A stretch of 6,835 nt of DNA from assembly GCA_021812505.1 (NCBI GenBank), contig JAKANG010000077.1, forward strand, positions 1-6,835. Direction: 5' to 3'. This document shows positions 1 through 6,162 of this stretch, piece by piece. The position numbers and the translations under genes are program-made. This stretch comes from Pseudomonadota bacterium (GTDB lineage: Bacteria; Pseudomonadota; Alphaproteobacteria; Rhizobiales; Beijerinckiaceae). The notes beneath the pieces were generated by a model that searched no databases, was not told where the DNA came from, and was given only the letters and a program-made list of their open reading frames with translations. Numbering within the stretch: position 1 is the first letter of the stretch; the number at the start of each line of letters is the position of its first letter.

Positions 1-511
1 CGCCGACGGCGCCGAGCGGCCGCAGCCGGGGGGCCAAAACCCATAGACAGCCGGCGACCGCGCAAACCACGGCCTCGTGGCCGGAGGGAAATGAGCCCCA
101 ACCAGCGCCGCCGTGAAAAGGCGTGAAGCCATAGGCGCCGTCGCGGATGAAGGACGGATTGCCGCAAATCCACGTCTCTGGCCATGTTCGGCCGAAAGCG
201 TATTTTGCCAGCTCCTTGACGCCGATCGCCAGGAAAAGCGCGAGCGTGGCGCGCAGGGCGATCTGGCCGCGGGGCCCCAGTTCGCGTCGGCGGGCGAAGA
301 CCAAGCCCGTCCAGACGAGGGTCAGCGCCGCCGCGATTTCCAGGATATCGATGAGTCGGGTCAGGGCGACGAAGGGTGCGCGCGAATCGTGAAAAGTGCG
401 GAAAGCGAATTGCGAAAGCGGCCGATCAATCTGGTAATAGGAAAGAAGGATCGCGCCGAGAAAGATGAAGCCGAGAACGGCGAACCGGCTGCGGTATTTT
501 CGGGGCTCCAC
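1..511 (-). CDS. PAP2-family membrane phosphatase (N-terminal 170 codons; 3' end beyond window)
   Basis: Integral-membrane phosphatase of the PAP2 (phosphatidic acid phosphatase type 2) superfamily. Members remove phosphate from lipid substrates such as phosphatidic acid, undecaprenyl pyrophosphate or lipid A; the substrate here cannot be told. The reading frame stays open to the left edge, so the C-terminus is missing. Visible parts: hydrophobic segments at about residues 11-26, 55-72, 85-100 and 146-160; a motif-1-like stretch KYAFGRTWPE at 103-112; and the hallmark motif 2, SFPSGH, at 140-145 with its catalytic-loop histidine H145. Motif 3 (SRxxxxxHxxxD) would lie outside the window. Motif 1 is unusual: the family consensus K-x6-R-P reads K-x6-W-P here (W110, P111). 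The start is GTG at 511-509, directly after an in-frame TGA and preceded by GGAGG (517-521) with a 5-nt spacer, so it is well fixed. It lies 48 bp downstream of the ABC-F gene on the same strand, with a hairpin between. Family assignment is firm; substrate is unknown. Confidence 0.88.
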   Translation of the reverse strand, partial: MEPRKYRSRFAVLGFIFLGAILLSYYQIDRPLSQFAFRTFHDSRAPFVALTRLIDILEIAAALTLVWTGLVFARRRELGPRGQIALRATLALFLAIGVKELAKYAFGRTWPETWICGNPSFIRDGAYGFTPFHGGAGWGSFPSGHEAVVCAVAGCLWVLAPRLRPLGAVG

Positions 512-540
512 TCACGCCTCCAGCTGTCGGTCAGATTCGC

Positions 541-570
541 ATGAAAATCGGCCGGTTGTTCAGCCGGCCG
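541..570 (-). terminator. Terminator-like hairpin at the end of the ABC-F gene
   Basis: A perfect 7-bp G+C-only inverted repeat (549-555 against 564-570) encloses an 8-nt loop. Read on the minus strand it is followed by ATTTTCAT, so the T-run is only four bases. The stem overlaps the last codons and the TGA stop (560-562) of the ABC-F gene. This fits a weak intrinsic terminator that would partly separate the upstream pair from the PAP2 gene, but the short T-run leaves room for readthrough or a role only in mRNA stability. Confidence 0.5.
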
Positions 571-2449
571 TGATGGCTTCCAGTTCGGCCGAAAGGTCCA
601 GCCATTCCTCTTCCGTCGCCGTCAGCGCCCGCTCCAGTTCGGCGCGCTGCTGCGAAAGCCTCGTCGCTTCGGCGGGGTTTCGCTCGAAGGCGCGGGGGTC
701 GGAGAGCATCAGATCGACGCGGGCGATCAGGCCGGTGAATTTCGCCATCTTCTCTTCCGCCGCCTTGACCTTGCGGGCGAGCGGGGCGGCGTCCTTGCGG
801 GCCTTCGCCGCGTCGCGGCGCGCCTCGGCGCCATTGCCTCCTTGCGCCTCCCGTTTCTTGTCGGCGCCGTCGCGCTGGCTCTTGCGGGCCGAATCGAGCA
901 CAAACTTGCGATAATCCGCCATGTCGCCGTCGAAGGCCCGCACCTTGCCGTCGGCGACCAGCCAGAGCCGGTCGGCGCAGGCTTCGAGCAGATATTGATC
1001 GTGCGAGATCAGGATCACCGCGCCGCCAAAATCGTTGATCGCCTCGGCCAGCGCGGCGCGGCTATCGATGTCGAGATGGTTGGTCGGCTCGTCGAGAATC
1101 AGCAGATGCGGGCCGTTGAAGGTCGCGAGGCCCATGAGCAGGCGGGCCTTTTCGCCGCCGGAGAGGTTGGCGACCTTGGTGTCCGCCTTGACGTTCGGAA
1201 AGCCGATCTGCGCCGCGCGGGCGCGGACTTTTGCCTCAGGCGCGTCAGGCATCAGGCGCTGCACGGCGAGGTAGGGCGTGTCGTCGAGATTGAGGTCGTC
1301 CACCTGATGCTGGGCGAAAAAGCCCGCTTCGAGCTTGGCCGATTTGCGCAAATCGCCGGCCAGCGGCTCCAGCCTGCCGCCGAGCAGCTTGGCGAAGGTC
1401 GACTTGCCATTGCCGTTCGAGCCGAGCAGGCCGATGCGGTCGTCATTGGCGAGGCTCAGGGACAGACCGGACAGGACGGTGCGCTCGCCATAGCCGACCG
1501 CAACCTTTTCCATGGCGATGATCGGCGGCGACAGCGGCTTTTCCGGCGAGGGGAAATTGAAGGGCAGGACGTCCTCGTCCACCATCGCCTCCACGCTCTC
1601 CATCTTCTCCAGCATTTTCAGGCGCGACTGCGCCTGGCGGGCCTTGGTCGCCTTGGCGCGGAAGCGATCGACGAAGGCCTGGAGATGGGCGCGGCGCTCC
1701 TCCTGTTTTTTGAGGAACTTGGCCTGGAGCATCTTCGCCTCGGCGCGCTGGCGGGCGAAGGAATCGTAATTGCCGCGGTAAAGCTGCAATTTGGCGCGAT
1801 CGAGATGGACGATATGGTCGCAGACGTCGTTGAGCAGGTCGCGGTCATGGCTGATGACGACGATCGTCGCCGGATAGGAGGCGAGGTAATCGATCAGCCA
1901 GAGCGTGCCTTCGAGGTCGAGGTAGTTGGTCGGCTCGTCGAGCAGCAGCAGGTCGGGTTTGGAGAACAGCACGGCGGCGAGCGCCACGCGCATGCGCCAG
2001 CCGCCGGAAAACTCCTTGAGCGCCCGGTTCTGCGCCTCTTCGTCAAAGCCGAGGCCCGACAGGATCTCGGCGGCGCGGGCAGGGGCGGCGTGGGCTTCGA
2101 TATCGGCGAGCCGAACATGGATTTCCGCGATGCGGTGCGGGTCCTGCGCCTGTTCGGCTTCCTCCAGCAAGGCTGAACGCTCGACATCGGCGGCGAGGAC
2201 GAAGTCGATCAGCTTGCCGTCGCCGCCGGGCGCCTCCTGCTCGACCCGGCCGATGCGGGCGCCACGCGGCAGCTGGATCACGCCGCCCTCGGCGGCGATC
2301 TCGCCGCAGATCAGGCGAAACAGGGTGGTCTTGCCGGCGCCGTTGCGGCCGACGAAGCCGACCTTGGCGCGCTCGGGCAAGGCCACGCCTGCGGAATCGA
2401 ACAGCAGGCGCGGGCCGAGCCGGTAGGTGAGATCGGAAATGGTCAGCAT
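560..2449 (-). CDS. yheS: ABC-F family ATPase, YheS-like
   Basis: Soluble tandem-ATPase protein of the ABC-F family, whose members bind the ribosomal E site and modulate translation or rescue stalled ribosomes; they are not transporters, and no membrane segment is present. At 629 residues it is close to E. coli YheS (about 637). Domain order: ABC1 with Walker A GRNGAGKT (34-41), signature FSGGW (147-151) and Walker B LLLLDE (167-172), then DEPTNYLD; an inter-domain linker rich in K, R and Q (about 225-300), including DRFRAKATKA, which resembles the YheS linker; ABC2 with Walker A GSNGNGKS (343-350), signature LSGGE (429-433) and Walker B LLILDE (449-454); and a charged, probably coiled-coil C-terminus (about 545-629), also typical of YheS/Uup. 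Both ATP sites look intact. The ATG at 2449 fits the family N-terminus, but I see no good Shine-Dalgarno; it starts 26 bp after the DsbA-like gene, so translation may depend on the upstream gene. Uup is the main alternative, but the linker and signature residues favour YheS. Confidence 0.93.
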   Translation of the reverse strand: MLTISDLTYRLGPRLLFDSAGVALPERAKVGFVGRNGAGKTTLFRLICGEIAAEGGVIQLPRGARIGRVEQEAPGGDGKLIDFVLAADVERSALLEEAEQAQDPHRIAEIHVRLADIEAHAAPARAAEILSGLGFDEEAQNRALKEFSGGWRMRVALAAVLFSKPDLLLLDEPTNYLDLEGTLWLIDYLASYPATIVVISHDRDLLNDVCDHIVHLDRAKLQLYRGNYDSFARQRAEAKMLQAKFLKKQEERRAHLQAFVDRFRAKATKARQAQSRLKMLEKMESVEAMVDEDVLPFNFPSPEKPLSPPIIAMEKVAVGYGERTVLSGLSLSLANDDRIGLLGSNGNGKSTFAKLLGGRLEPLAGDLRKSAKLEAGFFAQHQVDDLNLDDTPYLAVQRLMPDAPEAKVRARAAQIGFPNVKADTKVANLSGGEKARLLMGLATFNGPHLLILDEPTNHLDIDSRAALAEAINDFGGAVILISHDQYLLEACADRLWLVADGKVRAFDGDMADYRKFVLDSARKSQRDGADKKREAQGGNGAEARRDAAKARKDAAPLARKVKAAEEKMAKFTGLIARVDLMLSDPRAFERNPAEATRLSQQRAELERALTATEEEWLDLSAELEAITAG

Positions 2450-2475
2450 GGCGGCGCGAGCGTTTCAGCCTTGGC

Positions 2476-3243
2476 TCAGCAGGCGGTCTTGCCGCATTTG
2501 GCCATAGCGTCGACGCGGGCCTTGAGTTCGTCGAAGCCGACGGCGCCGACGATCGCCTCATCGCCGATGACATAGGACGGCGTGCCGTTCAGGCCCAGGG
2601 CGTCGGCGAGCTTCATGGTCTCCTGGATGCCCGCCTGGACAGAAGCGTCCTTCATGTCCTGCTGCAGCTTGTCCATGTCGAGGCCGACGTCCTTGGCCAC
2701 GGCAAGCGCCTGTTCGCGCCCGACCCGGCCATGGCTCAGCAGCAGCTTCTGGTGGAACTGGAAGAATTTGTCGCCGGAAATCTGCTTGCGCACGGCCGCC
2801 GCGACATGCGCCGCCTCGACCGAATCCGACCCCAGCACCGGGAAGTCGATCAGCACGACGCGCAGCTCGGGTTCGGCCTTGATGAGATTGACGAGATCGC
2901 CAAGCGCCTTTTTGCAATAGCCGCAATTGTAATCGAAGAATTCGACCAAGGTGACCGAGCCGTTGGGATTGCCGACCACGCCGTGGAATTTGGAGTCGAA
3001 CAGGGCCGCCTTGTTCTGCTCGATCGCGCGGCGGCGCAGATCCGTTTCTTCCTTCTGCTGCTTCTTTTCGAGCTCGATCGAAACTTCCCGCAAAACCTCG
3101 GGATGGTCGAGCAGATAGGAATGGACGATGGATTCGATCTCGGATTTCTGGGTCGCGGTGAATTCGCTGGCCCTGGCGGGAACGGCGACGGCGCTCAGGC
3201 AGAAGAGCCCGGCGAAAAGGGCCGTGCGGATGGGGTGGAACAT
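2476..3243 (-). CDS. Periplasmic DsbA-family thiol-disulfide protein, ScsC-like
   Basis: Exported thioredoxin-fold protein that makes or rearranges disulfides in periplasmic proteins. With the ATG at 3243 it has 255 residues. A signal peptide with a positive start and hydrophobic core ends near A25 (PARA before SEF). A charged helical region follows (about 30-80), like the N-terminal oligomerisation region of ScsC-type proteins. The thioredoxin-like domain has FFDYNCGYCKK with active-site C107-G-Y-C110, and the cis-proline loop GTPSY with P222. The CGYC dipeptide and helical N-terminus suggest a ScsC/DsbG-like isomerase more than a simple DsbA oxidase; this is inference. A second pair, C250 and C255, sits at the extreme C-terminus. 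Start choice: GGAG (3250-3253) stands 6 nt before the ATG at 3243; a TTG six bases further out (3249) abuts the GGAG and is unlikely. First gene of the leftward run into yheS. No dsbB/dsbD partner is in view. Confidence 0.9.
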   Translation of the reverse strand: MFHPIRTALFAGLFCLSAVAVPARASEFTATQKSEIESIVHSYLLDHPEVLREVSIELEKKQQKEETDLRRRAIEQNKAALFDSKFHGVVGNPNGSVTLVEFFDYNCGYCKKALGDLVNLIKAEPELRVVLIDFPVLGSDSVEAAHVAAAVRKQISGDKFFQFHQKLLLSHGRVGREQALAVAKDVGLDMDKLQQDMKDASVQAGIQETMKLADALGLNGTPSYVIGDEAIVGAVGFDELKARVDAMAKCGKTAC

Positions 3244-3331
3244 GGACAACTCCGGCGGAAAAATTTAAGCCTGCTTACCACTAATTCGTCCCTTGGGTCG
3301 AATTGCGGCGCATATTTTTCCGGAAATTCGC
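3244..3331. promoter_or_regulatory. Divergent intergenic region between the DsbA-like and aminotransferase genes
   Basis: These 88 bp must hold both divergent start regions and are clearly more A+T-rich than the flanking genes (for example AAATTT near 3261-3266 and CATATTTTT near 3311-3319). A perfect 10-bp palindrome, TTTCCGGAAA, lies at 3317-3326, just 5 nt before the aminotransferase ATG. I could not place convincing -35/-10 pairs for either direction. On the minus strand TAAATT lies about 18 nt before the DsbA-like ATG and could be a -10, but no good -35 sits at the right distance. Confidence 0.4.
3250..3253 (-). promoter_or_regulatory. Ribosome binding site deciding the DsbA-like start
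   Basis: GGAG on the minus strand with a 6-nt spacer to ATG 3243. It leaves no spacer to the alternative TTG at 3249-3247, so it argues for the 255-residue product. Confidence 0.7.
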
Positions 3332-4504
3332 ATGAGCCAGACTGCGCAAGCCCTCGATCCCGCGCGGCGCGCGGCGATCGCGCCTTTCATCGCGATGGAC
3401 GTCAAGCGCGAGGCGACCTTGCTGGAGCAGGGCGGCGCGGGAATTGTCCATATGGAGGTCGGCGAGCCCTCGGCGCCGCCGCCGCGCCGCGTGCGCGAGG
3501 CGGCGATCGCCGCGCTCGCGGGGCAGCCGGTCGGCTATACCGACGCCCTTGGGCTGACCAGCCTGCGCGAGCGCATCGCCCGGCATTATCGGGAGGCCTA
3601 TGGGCAGGACGTCGATCCGCAGCGCGTGGCGGTGACCACCGGCTCGTCGGGCGGCTTCATCATGGCGTTCCTCGCGCTTTTCGACGCCGGCGCGCGGGTC
3701 GCGATCCAGAATCCGGGCTATCCCGCCTATCGCAATATTTTCGGCGCGCTGGCCCTCAAGGCGGTCGATCTGCCGGTCGATTCGTCCAACGGCTTCGCGG
3801 TCACGGCGGCGGCGGTGGAAAAGGCGGACGACGCGCAAAAGCTCGACGGCCTTCTGCTGATGAGCCCGGCCAATCCGACCGGCGCGATGCAGAGCGCCGA
3901 ATCCCTGCGCGAAATCGCCGAAACTTGCGCGCGGCGCGGGATCAGGTTCATTTCCGATGAAATCTACCACGGCCTGACCTATGACCGGCCGGCGCAGACG
4001 GCGCTGGCCTTTTCCGATCGCGCGGTCGTCGTCAATTCCTTCTCCAAATATTATTGCATGACCGGCTGGCGCATCGGCTGGCTGGTCGTGCCGTCCGAGC
4101 TGACCCGGACGGTGGAGCGCCTGCAGCAGAGTCTCGCCATTGCGCCGCCGACGCTGTCGCAGATCGCCGCGCAGGCCGCTTTCGAGTCGATTGAAGAGCT
4201 GGAAGCGGTGAAGGACGGCTATCGGCGCAACCGCGAGATTTTGCTCAATGGCCTGCCGGGACTGGGCCTCGACGAACTCGCCCCCGCCGACGGCGCCTTC
4301 TATCTCTATGCCGATGTCAGCCGTTTCACCGACGATTCGACCCGCTTCTGTCACGACCTCCTGCATCGCGCCGGGATCGCCGCGACGCCGGGGGTCGATT
4401 TCGATCCCGTGCTGGGCCATCGCGCAATGCGTCTGTCCTATGCCGGCGCGGAGGCCGGCATGGTCGAGGCGTTGCGGCGTCTGAAGGGCTTTTTGCGGAA
4501 ATGA
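3332..4504 (+). CDS. PLP-dependent aminotransferase, class I/II (fold type I)
   Basis: Cytoplasmic enzyme moving an amino group between an amino acid and a 2-oxo acid, using pyridoxal 5'-phosphate. It has 390 residues, normal for the family. Visible landmarks: VGEP (43-46) near the N-terminus; GYTDALG (68-74), with Y69 in the cofactor-pocket region; TTGSSGG (102-108) of the phosphate-binding loop; ANPTG (180-184) with N181; SDEIYHGL with D209 (pairs with the pyridine nitrogen) and Y212; SFSK (236-239) with Schiff-base lysine K239; GWRIGW with R246 at the cofactor phosphate; and MRLSY with R367, expected to hold the substrate carboxylate. All catalytic residues look intact. Substrate cannot be decided: aspartate, alanine and aromatic aminotransferases all share this pattern. 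The ATG at 3332 is preferred over an upstream in-frame TTG (3293), because the added 13 residues are not family-like; a weak GGAA stands 8 nt upstream. Its stop overlaps an ATG at 4501 (ATGA). No pathway gene is adjacent. Confidence 0.92.
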   Translation: MSQTAQALDPARRAAIAPFIAMDVKREATLLEQGGAGIVHMEVGEPSAPPPRRVREAAIAALAGQPVGYTDALGLTSLRERIARHYREAYGQDVDPQRVAVTTGSSGGFIMAFLALFDAGARVAIQNPGYPAYRNIFGALALKAVDLPVDSSNGFAVTAAAVEKADDAQKLDGLLLMSPANPTGAMQSAESLREIAETCARRGIRFISDEIYHGLTYDRPAQTALAFSDRAVVVNSFSKYYCMTGWRIGWLVVPSELTRTVERLQQSLAIAPPTLSQIAAQAAFESIEELEAVKDGYRRNREILLNGLPGLGLDELAPADGAFYLYADVSRFTDDSTRFCHDLLHRAGIAATPGVDFDPVLGHRAMRLSYAGAEAGMVEALRRLKGFLRK

Positions 4505-4687
4505 AACGTTCCTCCGCCCTGGGCGATCGGGTTGGGATTTCGCCTGGGTCCGGCGTTGACGGGTCGCCGCCGAACCGCCAGCGGTGGCGCCTGCTGCTCT
4601 ATGCGGACGGGAACCATTGCATGGCGATCGTCGACGCGGATTTCATCGCGACGCCGCGCGGGCGGCTCATCATCGCCATGGGCGCCT
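4505..4687. other. Convergent spacer between the aminotransferase gene and tyrS, with a doubtful small ORF
   Basis: A 183-bp stretch between two converging genes. I see no clear intrinsic terminator for either, only a small ACCGC/GCGGT stem near 4575-4586 without a T-run. A plus-strand frame starts at ATG 4501, overlapping the aminotransferase stop by ATGA, and runs to 4827 (108 codons). From about 4570 to 4680 its third positions are strongly G/C. Its last 140 bases, however, run antisense into tyrS and become an arginine/serine-rich string typical of a shadow frame. It matches no family I recognise. It may be a decayed gene remnant or chance; I do not call it as a gene. Confidence 0.4.
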
Positions 4688-5947
4688 TCACTCCGGCTTC
4701 AGCAGGACGTGCTTCTTCTTGCCGACCGAGAGCTTGGCGACGCCGTCCTTGGCGAAATCGGCGTCGCTCAGGACATAGCGTTCGTCGGCGATCGTCGCGT
4801 CGTTCAGCTTCAACCCGCCGCCCTTGATCTGGCGGCGGGCCTCGCCGGTAGACGGGGTCAGGCCCGCCTTGACGAAGGCGGTGAGCACGCCGAGCCCCGA
4901 GGCGATTTCGCCTTGGGCGATCGTGACGGTCGGCAGGCTTTCGGCCAGGACGCCTTCCTCGAAGGTCTTGCGGGCTGTCTCCGCGGCGGCTTCGGCCGCA
5001 GTGCGGCCATGCAGCAAGGCCGTGGCCTCGTTGGCGAGGATCTTCTTCGCCTCGTTGATCTCGGCGCCTTGCAGAGCGGCGAGCCGGGCGACCTCATCGA
5101 GCGGCAGGGTCGTGAAGAGCTTCAGGAAGCGCTCGACGTCGGCGTCCTCGGCGTTGCGCCAATATTGCCAGTAATCATAGACCGGCAGCATGTCGGCGTT
5201 GAGCCAGACCGCGCCGGCTGCGGTCTTGCCCATTTTCGCGCCGGACGCTGTCGTCAGAAGCGGCGAGGTGAGGGCGTAGAGCTGCGGCGTCCCCATCCGG
5301 CGGCCAAGGTCGAGTCCAGTGACGATATTGCCCCATTGGTCGGAGCCGCCCATCTGCAAAATACAATTGTGGCGCTTGTTCAGCTCCACGAAATCATAGG
5401 CTTGCAGGCACATATAATTGAATTCGATGAAGGACAGCTCGTGCTCGCGCTCAAGCCTCAGCTTGACCGAATCCATCGCCATCATGCGGTTGACCGAAAA
5501 ATGGCGGCCGACGTCGCGCAGGAAGTCGATATAGTTCAGCTTGCACAGCCATTCCTCGTTGTCGCTCAAGAGGGCGTCGGTCTTGCCCGGCCCGAAGGTC
5601 AGGAATTTCTCGAAGACTCGTCTGAGCGAAGCCTTGTTCGTTTCGATCGTCTCGACCGTGAGCATCTTCCGGCTCTCGTCCTTGCCGGAGGGGTCGCCGA
5701 CGCGCGTCGTGCCGCCGCCCATCAAAGTGATGGGCTTGCCGCCGGTCTTCTGGAGCCAGTGCAGCATCATGATCGGCAGGAGCGAGCCGACATGGAGCGA
5801 GGGCGCGGTGCAGTCGAAGCCGATATAGGCGATGAGGTCGCCGGAGAGCGCCTTTTCGTCCAGTCCCGCGATATCCGAGCACTGGTGAACGAATCCACGT
5901 GCGAAAAGGGTGTTCAGGAAATCGGACTTGGGAAGATAATCGGTCAT
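4688..5947 (-). CDS. tyrS: Tyrosine--tRNA ligase (TyrRS)
   Basis: Class I aminoacyl-tRNA synthetase that activates tyrosine with ATP and charges tRNA-Tyr; cytoplasmic and essential. It has 419 residues, the usual bacterial size. Rossmann catalytic domain: YIGFD (41-45) at the tyrosine/ATP pocket; HIGH-type motif HVGS (52-55); GDPSGK (84-89); YMCLQAYDF (178-186) with Y178, Q182 and D185 in the tyrosine-binding positions; GGSDQWGN (200-207); KMSKS-type loop KMGKT (238-242). The C-terminal S4-like RNA-binding domain spans about 355-415, including [14 protein letters not shown]. Nothing is missing. The frame extends upstream to an ATG at 6049, but those 34 residues are not TyrRS-like; the ATG at 5947 has GAGG (5953-5956) with a 5-nt spacer and begins the normal [12 protein letters not shown] N-terminus. 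It is convergent with the aminotransferase and divergent from the glycosyltransferase, so it appears monocistronic. No T-box leader is visible. Confidence 0.97.
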   Translation of the reverse strand: MTDYLPKSDFLNTLFARGFVHQCSDIAGLDEKALSGDLIAYIGFDCTAPSLHVGSLLPIMMLHWLQKTGGKPITLMGGGTTRVGDPSGKDESRKMLTVETIETNKASLRRVFEKFLTFGPGKTDALLSDNEEWLCKLNYIDFLRDVGRHFSVNRMMAMDSVKLRLEREHELSFIEFNYMCLQAYDFVELNKRHNCILQMGGSDQWGNIVTGLDLGRRMGTPQLYALTSPLLTTASGAKMGKTAAGAVWLNADMLPVYDYWQYWRNAEDADVERFLKLFTTLPLDEVARLAALQGAEINEAKKILANEATALLHGRTAAEAAAETARKTFEEGVLAESLPTVTIAQGEIASGLGVLTAFVKAGLTPSTGEARRQIKGGGLKLNDATIADERYVLSDADFAKDGVAKLSVGKKKHVLLKPE

Positions 5948-6162
5948 TGCGCCCTCGTTGGCGGCGAGGTTTAGTTTCTTGCGAAGCGGCGCGCAAGGCG
6001 AGACAAAAGAATCAGCGTGACAACAGTTTGAAATCAGGGCAATGGCCATCGTGGCGCCATTGTCCTTCGACAGAACGGCGCGTCGCCTTTACTTCCTGCG
6101 TTTCGATCCCGCTCACAGCCCGCCGGCATCGGAAATGCCGCATTCGCCTGGTGTGCCGATTT
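5948..6162. promoter_or_regulatory. Divergent intergenic region between tyrS and the glycosyltransferase
   Basis: These 215 bp should contain the tyrS promoter (leftward) and possibly one for the glycosyltransferase (rightward). A TTGTCA box on the minus strand (6018-6023) could be a tyrS -35, but the hexamer 17 nt beyond it (CGCCTT) is a poor -10. Toward the glycosyltransferase there is a 6-bp hairpin (CGGCAT 6124-6129, ATGCCG 6135-6140, 5-nt loop) about 22 nt before the first ATG. An imperfect dyad, ATGGC/GCCAT, lies at 6042-6060. The rightward glycosyltransferase frame has no stop across this region, but its translation here is not protein-like. Confidence 0.35.

Noticed and set aside
113..544. 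Plus-strand frame of 143 codons at the left edge
   Set aside because: Opposite the PAP2 gene, whose minus-strand frame shows SFPSGH and hydrophobic helices; the plus frame is a charged shadow.
842..2176. Long plus-strand open frame (444 codons) antisense to the ABC-F gene
   Set aside because: The minus-strand frame has every ABC-F motif in order; the antisense frame has no recognisable domain and is the open shadow expected opposite GC-rich codons.
2731..3960. Plus-strand open frame (409 codons) spanning the DsbA-like gene, the intergenic region and part of the aminotransferase
   Set aside because: It crosses two well-supported genes in other frames, and its translation turns into low-complexity Arg/Gly/Ala sequence.
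3281..4420. Minus-strand open frame (379 codons) opposite the aminotransferase
   Set aside because: Arginine- and glutamine-rich shadow with no domain; the plus strand holds a complete PLP aminotransferase.
4532..5974. Plus-strand open frame (480 codons) antisense to tyrS
   Set aside because: Opposite strand of an intact tyrosyl-tRNA synthetase; no family resemblance.
5948..6049. 34-codon N-terminal extension of tyrS from the ATG at 6049
   Set aside because: The extension is not TyrRS-like, and the ATG at 5947 has a well-spaced GAGG and the normal family N-terminus.
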